64,000 nucleotides of DNA from Halomonas sp. PR-M31 (GCF_001039575.1 NZ_JIBT01000016.1:30561-94560), one strand, 5' to 3'; numbered from the stretch's first letter, positions 48,729 to 58,557 are shown. Program-made: numbers and translations. Notes: a model not told the origin generated them from the sequence alone.

Positions 48729-50096
48729 TCAGTGGTCGGCATCCTTGGTAAACGTCTCGTCGTTTTCACCACCAAAGAAGTGGCGACCGTAGATCAAAAG
48801 ACACAGGCCTACTCCTACGGCGAATGCCCAGGTAGCCCCTTGCGCCGCGAGCACTGCCGCAGTGACGCCTGCAATGCCCAGATCACGCTGGCTGCGTGCC
48901 TGCATGATGCCGATCCGCACGCTCACATAACCCTGAATCAGCAGGGTCAAGGCCAAGGCGACGCCAAGGATCGGCTCCACCAGGCTGACAATGGGCATCA
49001 GCAGCAGCCCGGTATTCGTGCCCCAGCGAAAAGAACCGGCGCCGCCGAAGATCGAGTCCATGGCCTTGCGTCCTTCCTTGAAGCGCTCGACGATCACCAC
49101 GTGCATGGCCGCCCATAGCGGGCCGCACATGGCCACATCCGGTCCGATGATGCTCATGGTGGCGTTACGCCCGCCGAATATCATGTGGGCGCGATCAGGG
49201 TTGTAGTCTACGTCCTCATCCGGTCGGCTCTCATCTGCTTCCCGTAGCAGCGCCTTGCCCTGAAGCACATCGCCGAACAGCACGATATAGGCCGCCAGCA
49301 CCGTGGGGATGGCCTGCAGAAACATGCCGGGAGACGGCAACCCCAGCCCGAACACGGTGTATTCGGTCCATAAGGTCACGAAGTCCGGCGAGGTGATACC
49401 CCATTCGATGGTCGGCCAAGGCGCCTCACCGAACAGCGGAGCCAGCACGATCGCCAAGGCGATGATAGGAAAGATCCCTAGCTTGCCCAGAGTGGCCCAG
49501 AACGTGTTGCGCGTTTTCAGCGTATTGAAATGCCGGGAAAAGATGAGATAAAAAGCGATACCGATGGCGATCGAAATGGTCCAGGGAAAACTCTCGAAGC
49601 GTCCGCCCACTTCAAAAACGGTAATGACCGCGGCAATACCGGCGCCCATGATAATGCCGGCCTTGATGGCGGGTGGCACCAGACTGACCACTCGTCGGGA
49701 CAGGCCCGACAAGCCCAGCGCGATACAGAACAGCCCTAGCATCAGCTGAAAAGCAATCAAGGCATGAACACGATCCGGTCCCTCCGGGAAGGTCGTGCAA
49801 TACGCAATTAGCAGCGGAATAGCCGGGGTGATCCAGCCTGGCACCACAGGGTCGCCCAGCAAATGGTGAGCGAGATAAAGGAACCCATTGAGTAGCACGA
49901 CCGCCAGCGCCGCCTCGAAGGGCATTCCCAGAAGTTCTGTCATCAGTGGAATGGCGGCCAAGTCCACTGCACACATGAGCAGCCCTTGAAAGTAGTCGGG
50001 CCATTCGAAGCGATAGTGCAGAAAAGGCAAACGCAGTTTGAAAGGCCCAAGGGGCCAATACAGGGTCTCGCCGTCGGAGCGTCGATAATCGCGCAT
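48729..50096 (-). CDS. Purine/xanthine-type permease-like membrane protein
   Basis: A 455-residue inner-membrane protein with about 12 hydrophobic segments. The layout, with a long hydrophilic N-terminus (MRDYRRSDGETLYWPLGPFK) and the segments WPDYFQGLLMCAVDLAAIPL, PGWITPAIPLLIAYC, VPPAIKAGIIMGAG and a central loop PDRAHMIFGGRNATMSIIGPDVAMCGPLWAAMHVV, resembles the SLC23/NCS2-type transporter fold. The substrate is not readable. It lies upstream of the dehydrogenase, 48 bases apart, so they could be co-transcribed. Confidence 0.7.
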   Translation of the reverse strand: MRDYRRSDGETLYWPLGPFKLRLPFLHYRFEWPDYFQGLLMCAVDLAAIPLMTELLGMPFEAALAVVLLNGFLYLAHHLLGDPVVPGWITPAIPLLIAYCTTFPEGPDRVHALIAFQLMLGLFCIALGLSGLSRRVVSLVPPAIKAGIIMGAGIAAVITVFEVGGRFESFPWTISIAIGIAFYLIFSRHFNTLKTRNTFWATLGKLGIFPIIALAIVLAPLFGEAPWPTIEWGITSPDFVTLWTEYTVFGLGLPSPGMFLQAIPTVLAAYIVLFGDVLQGKALLREADESRPDEDVDYNPDRAHMIFGGRNATMSIIGPDVAMCGPLWAAMHVVIVERFKEGRKAMDSIFGGAGSFRWGTNTGLLLMPIVSLVEPILGVALALTLLIQGYVSVRIGIMQARSQRDLGIAGVTAAVLAAQGATWAFAVGVGLCLLIYGRHFFGGENDETFTKDADH

Positions 50097-50279
50097 TTTA
50101 TTGTTGTCCTGGCTGGGAAAATGTATCCCGCCGGCAGACGGGGACTACACATCGAAGATGCGTCGTGAGGACTAGAGGTCGATGCTCAGGCATTTCCACC
50201 AGGCGCAATGAAACTATGGGTGGGAACCCATAGGACGTCAAATATCGATCGGTGGCTCGTACCTCAAGAGAACATAGAG

Positions 50280-50305
50280 AAGAGCATTCGGATAAGGATG
50301 CTCTT
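50280..50305 (-). terminator. Hairpin after the universal stress gene (possible terminator)
   Basis: AAGAGCAT and ATGCTCTT form an eight-base stem around a ten-base loop, 22 bases beyond the stop of the universal stress gene. The T-run is weak, so its role is uncertain. Confidence 0.35.
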
Positions 50306-50327
50306 TGGAGAGGTGTGGAGGTATTGC

Positions 50328-50762
50328 TTAACGCACGATGACTACGGCACAGGTGGCAACATGTAGCACTCGGTGAGAAACACTGCCTATCACCAGACTT
50401 TTTATGTTGCTGTTGCCACGACTCCCCATGACGATGGCGTCGACGCCTAGCTGGTTGGCCTCGGCAAGAATACCGGTGGCGGGTTGACCGGCACGCACGA
50501 TGTGCTTAACGCGTTCACTCTCGACCTTTGCTGCCTGGCACGCCTGCTTGATGAGCGCCTGCCCAGATTCTTGCACGAGCGCTTCGGCATTAGTTGCTGG
50601 AACGCCGGCGGAACGTCCAAGTGCGTCTTTGGCAAGGGGCGCTTCCTGAACACTGAGAATGTAGAGCATGCCTTGCTCAGGATCGAGCAGATTGGTGGCC
50701 AGTGTCAGTGCCTTATGGGATTGAGTTGAGCCATCGATGGGAACAAGAATCGACTTGTACAT
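50328..50762 (-). CDS. Universal stress protein
   Basis: A 144-residue UspA-family protein. It begins YKSILVPIDGSTQSHKAL and ends with the ATP-binding type signature GSRGNSNIKSLVIGSVSHRVLHVATCAVVIV (G-x2-G-x9-G-S). GGAGG precedes the ATG. Such proteins bind nucleotides and support survival under stress; the specific role is unknown. Confidence 0.92.
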   Translation of the reverse strand: MYKSILVPIDGSTQSHKALTLATNLLDPEQGMLYILSVQEAPLAKDALGRSAGVPATNAEALVQESGQALIKQACQAAKVESERVKHIVRAGQPATGILAEANQLGVDAIVMGSRGNSNIKSLVIGSVSHRVLHVATCAVVIVR

Positions 50763-51084
50763 AGAGCCTCCGGATCAATCGAAATGAACAATTGCGAGTT
50801 CTTCATCATTCAATCTAGCGTAATTCAAAGAAAGCTTCTTGATCTGGATCAATAGGAGAAGTCTTGCTGCTAGATAGCCGACTTTAGGACCAATAGGTAT
50901 CGAAACGCTCAATGCGGTGCATTGGGGGTTTTGTATTTTGGAAGATGAGAATTCGCATGGAACGCCATTGGGGCCGAATCGTCACATATTACGAAAATGT
51001 TGTATTAGCGTTGACTGGTGACAAGCGTTAGATCGCTATGCTGCCAGGGTCGAGCATTACCAGGTTTCACGAGGAGGCCAGAAC
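50763..51084. other. Intergenic region ahead of two small ORFs
   Basis: About 320 bases, A+T-rich compared with neighbours. TTGACT at 51011 and TATGCT at 51037 are weakly promoter-like but 20 bases apart. No other element was recognised. Confidence 0.4.
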
Positions 51085-51255
51085 ATGGTGTTTGCGTGGA
51101 ACGAACCAAACTTGGTGCGGCTCTTCATGCGCTTTAGCTTCGACATTGGCCGAATAAGAATACGACTCTTGAAGGAAGCGAAGCATGGACATCATAGCCT
51201 TGAGATCAGAGAATCGATCATTGCTACGTCTACCAAAGGTGTGTGCTATCACTAG
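51085..51255 (+). CDS. Small ORF, 56 residues, unknown
   Basis: GAGGAGG lies seven bases before an ATG that opens a 56-codon frame (MVFAWNEPNLVRLFMRFSFD, IGRIRIRLLKEAKHGHHSLE, IRESIIATSTKGVCYH). No family was recognised. It is followed 21 bases later by another small ORF with its own strong ribosome site, so the two could form an operon. Confidence 0.45.
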   Translation: MVFAWNEPNLVRLFMRFSFDIGRIRIRLLKEAKHGHHSLEIRESIIATSTKGVCYH

Positions 51256-51276
51256 CCATCGGTTTGGAGGCGCAAG

Positions 51277-51534
51277 ATGAGCTATTACGAACAAGAGGTT
51301 GCATGCCTCAACGACACAGTGCACCGCCTGCAGATCGAGCTTTCCCGAGCACGTCGAGAGCGTGATGAACTTGCCATGTTCCTTGCCGGTACAAAACGTA
51401 GACTTGCCGAGGCCGAAAACCAGCTCATCGTCGCGACACGCTACAATGACAAGATCCCCAGTTTCCGCAGTAGCAAGGCCAAACGAACGCTTACCAAAGT
51501 CAAACGTAAACTTGCCATTACGAAAGTATTATGA
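51277..51534 (+). CDS. Small coiled-coil protein
   Basis: An 85-residue charged protein with a clear heptad pattern, EQEVACLNDTVHRLQIELSR then ARRERDELAMFLAGTKRRLAEAENQL. GGAGG precedes the ATG by five bases. The frame stops at 51534, but the next frame continues with YYDERFSDWLADNRTAPDFKLD to 51595 if one G after ACGAAA is removed, so the true protein may be about 20 residues longer. Function unknown. Confidence 0.55.
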   Translation: MSYYEQEVACLNDTVHRLQIELSRARRERDELAMFLAGTKRRLAEAENQLIVATRYNDKIPSFRSSKAKRTLTKVKRKLAITKVL

Positions 51535-51661
51535 TGAGCGCTTTTCCGACTGGCTAGCGGATAATCGGACAGCTCCTGATTTTAAGCTGGACTGAGGGCG
51601 TTGTGTCAGTAAGGAGCATGAGAAGAGACAAAATTCTTACGTAGCGTTTTCCATAAACAAC

Positions 51662-51687
51662 AAAAAAGCCGCCCTTTAGGCGACTTT
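51662..51687 (-). terminator. Terminator of the tRNA cluster
   Basis: On the minus strand, AAGTCGCC, a five-base loop and GGCGGCTT form a stem with one G-U pair, followed by a run of six T. It lies downstream of tRNA-Thr(TGT). Confidence 0.7.
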
Positions 51688-51724
51688 TCGAATAACAAAA
51701 CGCTTGATCTTGCTAACTTCGTTG

Positions 51725-51800
<76 letters not shown>

Positions 51801-51819
51801 GCCTAACGAAGCGTTGGCG

Positions 51820-51894
51820 TGGCTGGGGTACCAGGACTCGAACCTGGGAATGCCGATACCAAAAACCGGTGCCTTACCACTTGGCTATACCCCA
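51820..51894 (-). tRNA. tRNA-Gln (anticodon TTG)
   Basis: A 75-base cloverleaf with encoded CCA. Acceptor TGGGGTA/TACCCCA, anticodon stem CCGGT/ATCGG with loop TTTTGGT and anticodon UUG. It lies between tRNA-Phe and tRNA-Thr, same strand. Confidence 0.94.
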
Positions 51895-51900
51895 GCAGTG

Positions 51901-51976
51901 TGGTGGCCAGAGACGGAATCGAACCGCCGACACGAGGATTTTCAATCCTCTGCTCTACCGACTGAGCTATCTGGCC
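51901..51976 (-). tRNA. tRNA-Phe (anticodon GAA)
   Basis: A 76-base cloverleaf with encoded CCA. Acceptor GGCCAGA/TCTGGCC, D arm AGCTCAGTCGGTAGAGC, anticodon loop TTGAAAA giving GAA, T arm CGGTTCGATTCCG. It is first in the cluster. Confidence 0.95.
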
Positions 51977-52066
51977 GCTGCCAACGGGGACGTATTTAAA
52001 CGTAAAGCCTTAGAGTGGTCAAGCCTTCCATTCCAGAAAGATGCCAAGCCCGAGATAACGGCGTGT

Positions 52067-52339
52067 TCATGCTGAAGGCGGTACATACCCTTCGGCCTGA
52101 TCGGTGTCACGATTATCAAGAAAACGCTCCATTTGCTCCATCAGGTATTCCCGGGTCTGAGGCTCTAGCAGATTGAGATGCTTTTCGTTGATCAAACGGG
52201 TCTGCTGGGCCTGCCATTCGTCCCAGGCCTTTTTCGAGACGGTGCGCTGGATCTCTTGACCCTTTTCTCCTGGCAACGGAGGAAACGGCAAGGCTTCGAG
52301 TTCCTGCTGATACTTGCGACAAAATACGGTCTGGCTCAA
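52067..52339 (-). CDS. yggX: Fe(2+)-trafficking protein YggX
   Basis: A 90-residue protein linked to protection of Fe-S clusters from oxidants. It starts [26 protein letters not shown], with the conserved Cys, and continues [22 protein letters not shown], as in E. coli YggX. The start codon is TTG, overlapping the mutY stop (TTGA), so translation is coupled to mutY. The order mutY-yggX is conserved in gammaproteobacteria. Confidence 0.95.
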   Translation of the reverse strand: MSQTVFCRKYQQELEALPFPPLPGEKGQEIQRTVSKKAWDEWQAQQTRLINEKHLNLLEPQTREYLMEQMERFLDNRDTDQAEGYVPPSA

Positions 52340-53436
52340 CGGTCGTTCTCCTCAGCGTAGGTGGTCAGTTGTGTCAAGCGTTCGAGTAGCGCCTTGACCG
52401 GTGCGGCAAGCCCAATGCTGGCAGGTGCGTGCGGGTTATACCAGTGCCTAGCGGTCTCGCCAACGGCATCCGGCTCGGTATCCAGCGTTGCTGGCCGAGG
52501 CTGAATCTTCAGATGAAAATGGCTGAAGGTATGGGTGAATGCATTCCAAGAAGGCTCGAGCCTTGCTGTGGGCGCATTCTGATCGAGCCATTCCTGCAGC
52601 GCCCGCTCGTCGTCGAACTGCGGAAAACACCATAGACCGCCCCAAATACCGCTGGGCGGTCGCTGCTCCAGCAGCACATGCCCCTTGGCGTCCTGCAGCA
52701 ACAGCATCTGGGTGCTGCGCTCAGGCAGCGTCTTGCGCGGCTTGCTTTCTGGAAAACGCTTTTCTTCGCCCCGGGCATGTGCCTGACAGACGTCCACAAA
52801 GGGACAGAGCAGGCAGCTGGGTCTGCCGCGAGTGCAAAGCGTTGCCCCCAGATCCATCATCGCCTGGGTATAGTCAGAAAGGCGCGTGTCAGGCGTGTAG
52901 TGCTCCGCAAGCTGCCACAGCTTACGTTCCACTACGGGTCGGCCTGGCCAACCCTCGACCGCATGCAGGCGACTCAGCACGCGCTTGACGTTGCCATCGA
53001 GAATCACTGCGCGGCGTCCGGTGCTGATGCTTATGATGGCCCCGGCGGTAGAGCGACCAATACCGGGAAGCGCCATCATGGCCTCCAGGCTATGCACCGG
53101 AAACTCAGCGTCGTGTTCTGCTACGACAACCTGGGCCGCACGATGCAGATTGCGTGCCCGGGCGTAATAGCCAAGTCCGGTCCATAGATGCAGCACCTCG
53201 TCCTGGGCAGCCTCGGCCAAGTCCTCGACTCGCGGAAAGCGCGCCATGAAGCGCTCATAATAGGGAATGACGGTCGCGACCTGAGTCTGCTGCAGCATGA
53301 TCTCGGAAATCCAGACCCGATAAGGCGTCTTGTTCTGCTGCCAGGGCAATGTCTTGCGACCATGACGTTCGAACCACTCGAACAGACGCGCTTGAAACGT
53401 ATTCGCCGTCAGATCAATAGAATGTGATTGGCTCAT
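52336..53436 (-). CDS. mutY: A/G-specific adenine glycosylase
   Basis: A 366-residue repair enzyme that removes adenine mispaired with 8-oxoguanine. The helix-hairpin-helix is [15 protein letters not shown], the catalytic Asp is in [13 protein letters not shown], and the iron-sulfur cluster cysteines are in [17 protein letters not shown]. The C-terminal NUDIX-like domain reads the 8-oxoG strand ([29 protein letters not shown]). The start at 53436 fits the family N-terminus better than upstream codons, which add 19 non-conserved residues. Confidence 0.96.
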   Translation of the reverse strand: MSQSHSIDLTANTFQARLFEWFERHGRKTLPWQQNKTPYRVWISEIMLQQTQVATVIPYYERFMARFPRVEDLAEAAQDEVLHLWTGLGYYARARNLHRAAQVVVAEHDAEFPVHSLEAMMALPGIGRSTAGAIISISTGRRAVILDGNVKRVLSRLHAVEGWPGRPVVERKLWQLAEHYTPDTRLSDYTQAMMDLGATLCTRGRPSCLLCPFVDVCQAHARGEEKRFPESKPRKTLPERSTQMLLLQDAKGHVLLEQRPPSGIWGGLWCFPQFDDERALQEWLDQNAPTARLEPSWNAFTHTFSHFHLKIQPRPATLDTEPDAVGETARHWYNPHAPASIGLAAPVKALLERLTQLTTYAEENDR

Positions 53437-53460
53437 GGCTCCCGAACGTGAAAACGGCAT

Positions 53461-53488
53461 AAAAAAGCGCCGACTCATTAGTCGGCGC
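53461..53488 (-). terminator. Rho-independent terminator after the AsmA gene
   Basis: GCGCCGACT, CATT or its complement as loop, and AGTCGGCGC form a perfect nine-base stem, followed on the minus strand by TTTTTT. It ends the AsmA transcript just upstream of mutY. Confidence 0.9.
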
Positions 53489-53511
53489 AACAACTGGCTT
53501 GCTAGTGATGC

Positions 53512-55809
53512 TCAGTTGAATAGACCACGTAGCGCATCACCAAGTTCCTCGCTGGCATCTTTTCCCAGTCGCTCTTCGATTTTCTTGCTAATCTTCTCGC
53601 TGGCCTTGCGCTTGACTTCGTCTCGCGCAAGCTCGGTCAGGGATTGCTGGAAGGCCTGGCGATCAAAGCCACACCACTGCTTTGGCTCACCTTCAAGGGC
53701 ACCTTCACAGTGCAAGGGAAGCGGCACACGCTCAAGGCGAGGGTTGACCTTGCAGGCGGCATCTACTGTATCGACAAAACGCGCCCTGGCATCGTAATCA
53801 AAACGCTGGGTGGGCAGGTTCAGCCGGCCGTCTCCTGTAAGCTCGATACCGGGAATGACGATCTTGAGATCATCGTTATGAGCGACACCATTGATCACTC
53901 GAATGCTGCCGGACAAGCGTTCGAACTGGGTGTCTTTGCTCCAGTCCCGAGTCGTGCTTTCGCCCTCGAGCATAGCGACTGCGGTACACAGCTCTTGAGA
54001 GACATTGACATCGAACACCGCCCCATCCGCCACCTGGAAATTGGCATTGCCGTTGAGATTGCTGATCAGGGTATCCGAGGAGTTGGTCCGAGACGTGAAG
54101 TCGCCGTCAAGATTGAGGCGTCCACGCAAAGGCGATGGCTCGCCGCTGTAATCCTCGACCAGGGGTACGATCTGCACATCTTTCAACTGCGGCGCGAATG
54201 CCCAACGAATAGGGGGCTCTCGAACGTTCAACTTGGCCCCGACGTTGAGAGTGCCGTCGTAGAGCCTGGCGTCAAAGCGTTCCAGTGCTAGACGCCCGTC
54301 ATCGCCCTTTAAACTCAAAGAGGGTTGAGATAGCGTCAGGTTCTTGATCTTGAGCTCTGTTAGGGAAAGCTTGCCGTCCACCGTCAGATCCCGCAATGCT
54401 TCGACCGGCACCAGCTCATTCGTTTCTTCCTGAGCATAGGCGGAGTCGATCCCCAGCGGCCCAAAAAAAGCCGCACTCTCTTTGGCGGCATCCTTCTCAA
54501 CCGGAGGTAGATAGTCATCAAGATTCAGGCGTTCGCCCTCGAGATCGAATGTATACGCCTTGCCATCCAGACCGACTCCCAACTGTCCGCCGAAGGTATT
54601 ATCGTCCATCACCAGGGTCAGATTGGTCAGATTGGCTTTCTGCATATCGCCTTTTATCGGGCTCGTAAGCGCTACCTGGGACATAGCCTTGTCGTCGGCG
54701 GTGTTCAATTTGCTACCGAAGCGCTCGAGCCAGGGTCTTAGCGATAGTGGCGCCAGCTTGATTTGCCCGGTGTAGTTTGGCGAACTCAAAAGCTCGGTGA
54801 ACGATAGTGTCCCCGTAAGCTTGAGCCCCTTCTCACTGGTCAACAGCAGATCATGTATCTGGGCGGTTTGCTGCTCGGTATTCGCCTCACCTTCGAAGGT
54901 CAGATTCAGTGGCAGTGGTTTTTCCCCCAGCGTGGGATGAGCAAGGTTGGCTTTGAGTTCAGCACCTTCGAGTCGATAGTCTCCACTATTGATCTCGCCC
55001 AGCACCTGCTTGGCCTTTAGCGAAAGTGTCTGTTTGCGATCTGGCCACTGTGCCATTTCAGTTTGAGAATCGAGACTCAAGCCCTCGAGCACATAGCGTC
55101 CATCGTCAAGGCCAAGGCGCACCTTACTTTTGAGATCGACCTTGCTGGAAAGCTGTGGTGCCACGCTATCTATAAGGAAGTGACTCTTGATCGGGAACGC
55201 TTTCTCAGGGTTGACGTTACTGCTGCTGATCGAGAGATCGCGTACCGTAACATCCAGATCGCTGCGCCGGTCGGCATAGCTGACCTGACTGTTGTTTATT
55301 TCGACACTGGCAATATCAAGGGCTACATCCGGGCCGTCCTGCTTCATGGCCGGCCCTGCGGACGCAGGTGCCAGGGCTTTTTCGGTCTTTTCATCCTGCA
55401 GGCGCTCCAATAACGTTTCCCAGTTGCCGCGACCTTGCTCATCGCGCACGAGATCAAGGCGCATGCCGTCTAGCATCAATCCATCGATGGCGATATCACC
55501 CGAGAGCAGAGGCGCGAATGCCAGGCTGACTTCGGCGCTATCGATAGCTGCGAAAGGCGTATCTTCCTGGGATTGCTTGGGCAGCCAGGCACGAGCATCT
55601 TCAACGCTGACTCCCAACCGCGGATAGAATGACCAGCTAAGGGGGCCTTCCAGGGCAAGCTCTAAACCGCTTTGCTCGCGCACTGCCTCAACCAGCCTAG
55701 GCTTCAAGTCGTTGGGATCGAAGAATGTGGTCATATAGACCACGGCGGCCACCACTATCAGCCCCAATATGCCAACGACGGCCAATAGTGTCCGCACCAA
55801 CCTTTTCAT
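53512..55809 (-). CDS. AsmA-family outer-membrane assembly-related protein
   Basis: A 765-residue protein anchored by one N-terminal membrane helix (LVRTLLAVVGILGLIVVAAVVYMTTFF), with a periplasmic AsmA domain typical of the bridge-like lipid-transfer superfamily (DLKPRLVEAVREQSGLELALEGPLSWSFYPRLGVSVEDARAWLP; DVSQELCTAVAMLEGE; RFDYDARARFVDT). It overlaps the GNAT gene by one base (TGATG). Homologues influence outer-membrane lipids; an exact role is not readable. ATG 55809 is used; the frame could begin at the TTG before it. Confidence 0.9.
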   Translation of the reverse strand: MKRLVRTLLAVVGILGLIVVAAVVYMTTFFDPNDLKPRLVEAVREQSGLELALEGPLSWSFYPRLGVSVEDARAWLPKQSQEDTPFAAIDSAEVSLAFAPLLSGDIAIDGLMLDGMRLDLVRDEQGRGNWETLLERLQDEKTEKALAPASAGPAMKQDGPDVALDIASVEINNSQVSYADRRSDLDVTVRDLSISSSNVNPEKAFPIKSHFLIDSVAPQLSSKVDLKSKVRLGLDDGRYVLEGLSLDSQTEMAQWPDRKQTLSLKAKQVLGEINSGDYRLEGAELKANLAHPTLGEKPLPLNLTFEGEANTEQQTAQIHDLLLTSEKGLKLTGTLSFTELLSSPNYTGQIKLAPLSLRPWLERFGSKLNTADDKAMSQVALTSPIKGDMQKANLTNLTLVMDDNTFGGQLGVGLDGKAYTFDLEGERLNLDDYLPPVEKDAAKESAAFFGPLGIDSAYAQEETNELVPVEALRDLTVDGKLSLTELKIKNLTLSQPSLSLKGDDGRLALERFDARLYDGTLNVGAKLNVREPPIRWAFAPQLKDVQIVPLVEDYSGEPSPLRGRLNLDGDFTSRTNSSDTLISNLNGNANFQVADGAVFDVNVSQELCTAVAMLEGESTTRDWSKDTQFERLSGSIRVINGVAHNDDLKIVIPGIELTGDGRLNLPTQRFDYDARARFVDTVDAACKVNPRLERVPLPLHCEGALEGEPKQWCGFDRQAFQQSLTELARDEVKRKASEKISKKIEERLGKDASEELGDALRGLFN

Positions 55810-56258
55810 CAATAGCCTCCTGCAGCCAACGGATTGAGTTCGAAATAGACACCGTCGGCCTTCGGACGATAGCCCAGACGGGTTAACAACAGCTGATCTT
55901 CCAACTGCAACTGCGTCGCCTCGACGCGCAGCGCCTTGCCCTGCTCACGCGCCGCCTCAGCAATGAGCGCCATTAGCCGCGAACCGATACCGCGCCGACG
56001 CATGCTCTTGCGCACACAGAAATAGGCAAGCCACCAAGCGTCTGTTTCCTTCTGCACGCTAACCGCCGCCAATAGTCGATCATCAAACAGCGCACAACAG
56101 AATACGCCGCCGCCGCTTAGATGCGATTGAACGAACGTATTAGCATTCTGGGGCAAACGCTCACTAGGCGCATCATGATAAATGTGTGAAAGATCGACTT
56201 TCATCTGATCATTGGCTTCCCAACACCCATGATCGACTTCCGTGAGCGTTACCGCCAT
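55809..56258 (-). CDS. PanZ/PanM-like GNAT acetyltransferase
   Basis: A 149-residue GNAT-fold protein. MKVDLSHIYHDAPSERLP, then LFDDRLLAAVSVQKETDAWWLAYFCVRKSMRRRGIGSRLMALIAEAA, resembles PanZ/PanM, which activates aspartate decarboxylase PanD in pantothenate synthesis and senses acetyl-CoA. The AcCoA-binding loop is RRRGIGS. AAGGAG precedes the ATG. Its stop overlaps asmA, so it is first in the pair. An unrelated acetyltransferase remains possible. Confidence 0.7.
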   Translation of the reverse strand: MAVTLTEVDHGCWEANDQMKVDLSHIYHDAPSERLPQNANTFVQSHLSGGGVFCCALFDDRLLAAVSVQKETDAWWLAYFCVRKSMRRRGIGSRLMALIAEAAREQGKALRVEATQLQLEDQLLLTRLGYRPKADGVYFELNPLAAGGY

Positions 56259-56332
56259 GCTCTATCTCCTTGATGCCGCTATCGCCCTGAGGTTCCTGAC
56301 CCGCATTGTAGCGGATGGCCATGGCGATTCTC

Positions 56333-56338
56333 TATAAT
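56333..56338 (+). promoter_or_regulatory. Probable -10 element of the his operon
   Basis: A perfect TATAAT lies about 100 bases upstream of hisB. No -35 at normal spacing was found (TTGTAG lies 21 bases away), so the promoter assignment is tentative. Confidence 0.35.
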
Positions 56339-56440
56339 GACAGGTCAGGCTAAAGAAGCGTTCTTTCGAAGCACTTGTTCCTGTTCCAATTCACAATCAT
56401 TCACCATTTGCCTTGCGTGAGTATCCGGATGGAGACCCCG

Positions 56441-57061
56441 ATGGAATCAGCCCGGCTGGATAGCTCGGATGTGGCCGAGCGTATTGCTACGGTATCCCGC
56501 GACACCTTGGAAACTCAGATCACGGTCAGTGTGAACCTGGATGGCCAGGGTCGTTTTGTTGCCGAGACCGGCGTGGCGTTTCTCGATCACATGCTCGAAC
56601 AGATTGCCCGCCACGGTCTGATTGATCTGGACATTAACGCCAAGGGCGATCTGCATATCGACGAACATCACACCGTCGAGGATATCGGTATTACTCTGGG
56701 TCAGGCTTTTGCCAAGGCGCTCATCGATAAACGCGGCATTCGTCGCTATGGCCACGCCTATGTACCGTTGGATGAGGCACTCTCGAGAGTGGTGATCGAC
56801 TTTCCGGCGCCGGGCCTGTTCATGGACGTCGAATTCACCCGCGCCGCCATCGGACGCCTGGACACCCAGCTATTTCGGGAGTTCTTTCAGGGGTTCGTTA
56901 ATCACGCCCAGGCGACGCTACATATCGACAACCTGAAAGGCTTTAACGCCCATCACCAGATCGAAACCATCTTCAAGGCCTTCGGTCGGGCACTGCGCAT
57001 GGCGGTGGAGCGCGATACCCGCATGGCCGGGCAGATGCCCTCTACCAAAGGCAGCCTCTGA
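56441..57061 (+). CDS. hisB: Imidazoleglycerol-phosphate dehydratase
   Basis: A 206-residue monofunctional HisB that dehydrates imidazole-glycerol phosphate in histidine synthesis. Metal-binding histidines are in [13 protein letters not shown] and [11 protein letters not shown] (residues about 50 and 80), and again in [18 protein letters not shown]. The start at 56441 follows GGAG six bases ahead; the in-frame ATG at 56429 is possible. It heads hisB-hisH-hisA-hisF. Confidence 0.97.
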   Translation: MESARLDSSDVAERIATVSRDTLETQITVSVNLDGQGRFVAETGVAFLDHMLEQIARHGLIDLDINAKGDLHIDEHHTVEDIGITLGQAFAKALIDKRGIRRYGHAYVPLDEALSRVVIDFPAPGLFMDVEFTRAAIGRLDTQLFREFFQGFVNHAQATLHIDNLKGFNAHHQIETIFKAFGRALRMAVERDTRMAGQMPSTKGSL

Positions 57062-57083
57062 CCTTTACCTTCAAGGAGCGAGC

Positions 57084-57725
57084 ATGACGATCGCCGTCAT
57101 TGATTATGGCATGGGCAATTTGCACTCCGTTGCCAAGGCACTGGAACACGTGACCCATGAGCATGTGGTGATCACGCGTGACCCAAGGGTCATCGGTGGC
57201 GCGACTCGACTAGTGCTGCCGGGTCAAGGCGCTATTCGCGATTGCATGGGGGAGCTTGAACGCACGGAATTGAAGGGCCTGGTACAAGAGTTACTCGCTG
57301 CTCAGTCCAAGCCGCTGCTGGGCATCTGTGTCGGCCAGCAGATGCTGATGGACGAAAGTGAAGAGAATGGCGGCACGGCTTGCCTGGGCTTTCTGACAGG
57401 GAAGGTACGCTATTTCGGTCAGAACCTGTTGAGCAAGGATGGCGAACGTCTCAAGGTGCCTCACATGGGCTGGAATCAGGTGAGCCAGTGCCAGGATCAC
57501 CCCCTTTGGGAAAGCATCGAGGACGGCACGCGTTTCTATTTCGTGCATAGCTACTATGTCGATACCGAGCACGACCGCGACGTTTTTGGCACTACGCACT
57601 ACGCCGGTGTCGACGCTCATGTGGCGACAGGACGCGATGCGGTTTTCGCGGTACAGTTTCACCCTGAGAAAAGCGCCAGCAGCGGCCTGAGACTGCTTGA
57701 GAACTTCGTGAACTGGGCGCCCTGA
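57084..57725 (+). CDS. hisH: Imidazole glycerol phosphate synthase, glutaminase subunit
   Basis: A 213-residue class I glutamine amidotransferase that feeds ammonia to HisF. The nucleophile is the cysteine in LGICVGQQML (near residue 78), and the His/Glu pair is in VQFHPEKS near the C-terminus. AAGGAG precedes the ATG. The cluster order hisB-H-A-F is conserved in related bacteria. Confidence 0.97.
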   Translation: MTIAVIDYGMGNLHSVAKALEHVTHEHVVITRDPRVIGGATRLVLPGQGAIRDCMGELERTELKGLVQELLAAQSKPLLGICVGQQMLMDESEENGGTACLGFLTGKVRYFGQNLLSKDGERLKVPHMGWNQVSQCQDHPLWESIEDGTRFYFVHSYYVDTEHDRDVFGTTHYAGVDAHVATGRDAVFAVQFHPEKSASSGLRLLENFVNWAP

Positions 57726-57799
57726 GACCAAGTTCGCGACAGGCTGCCAAGAATATCCAAGCGACGATCTCCAGGATCCCGCACTGACGAGGACACGAC

Positions 57800-58555
57800 A
57801 TGCTGGTTATTCCCGCCATCGATCTAAAGGATGGTCACTGCGTCCGCTTAAAGCAGGGGCGCATGGATGACGCCACGGACTACGGCGATGATCCGGTGGC
57901 CATGGCGGCGCGCTGGGTCGAAGCCGGCGCCCGCCGTTTGCATCTGGTGGATCTCAACGGTGCCTTCGAAGGCAAGCCGGTCAATGGTGAAGCGGTTACC
58001 GCCATTGCCCGTGCCTACCCGAATCTGCCCATTCAGATCGGCGGCGGCATCCGCTCGGCGGCCACCATCGAACACTACCTGGCAGCCGGGGTAACCTATG
58101 TGATCATCGGCACCCAGGCGGTCAAGGAGCCTGCCTTCGTCAGCGAGATGTGTCGCCTGTTCGAGGGCCATGTGATCGTCGGCCTGGATGCTCGGGACGG
58201 CTTCGTGGCAACCGATGGCTGGGCAGAGGTTTCGAGCGTGAAGGCCACCGAATTGGCCAAGCGTTTCGCTGACGCCGGCGTTTCTTCGATCGTTTACACC
58301 GATATTGCCCGGGACGGCATGATGCAGGGTGTCAATATCGAGGCCACCCTGGAAATGGCCCGGCAAGGCGGGTTGCCGGTGATCGCCTCCGGCGGTGTGA
58401 CCGATCTCGATGACATTCGAGAGCTCGCCGAAGTCGCCGGCCAAGGCATCCTGGGCGCCATTACCGGGCGCGCCATCTATGAAGGCAGTCTCGATGTCGC
58501 CGAGGCACAGCGCCTGTGCGACGAGTTCAATTCTACTGCTTTACGGGAGGGCTGA
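57800..58555 (+). CDS. hisA: ProFAR isomerase
   Basis: A 251-residue TIM barrel that isomerises ProFAR to PRFAR. The first catalytic Asp is in [18 protein letters not shown] and the second is in [13 protein letters not shown] near residue 175; phosphate-binding glycines are in QIGGGIRS and [15 protein letters not shown] precedes the ATG. It ends two bases before hisF. Confidence 0.97.
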   Translation: MLVIPAIDLKDGHCVRLKQGRMDDATDYGDDPVAMAARWVEAGARRLHLVDLNGAFEGKPVNGEAVTAIARAYPNLPIQIGGGIRSAATIEHYLAAGVTYVIIGTQAVKEPAFVSEMCRLFEGHVIVGLDARDGFVATDGWAEVSSVKATELAKRFADAGVSSIVYTDIARDGMMQGVNIEATLEMARQGGLPVIASGGVTDLDDIRELAEVAGQGILGAITGRAIYEGSLDVAEAQRLCDEFNSTALREG

Positions 58556-58557
58556 TC

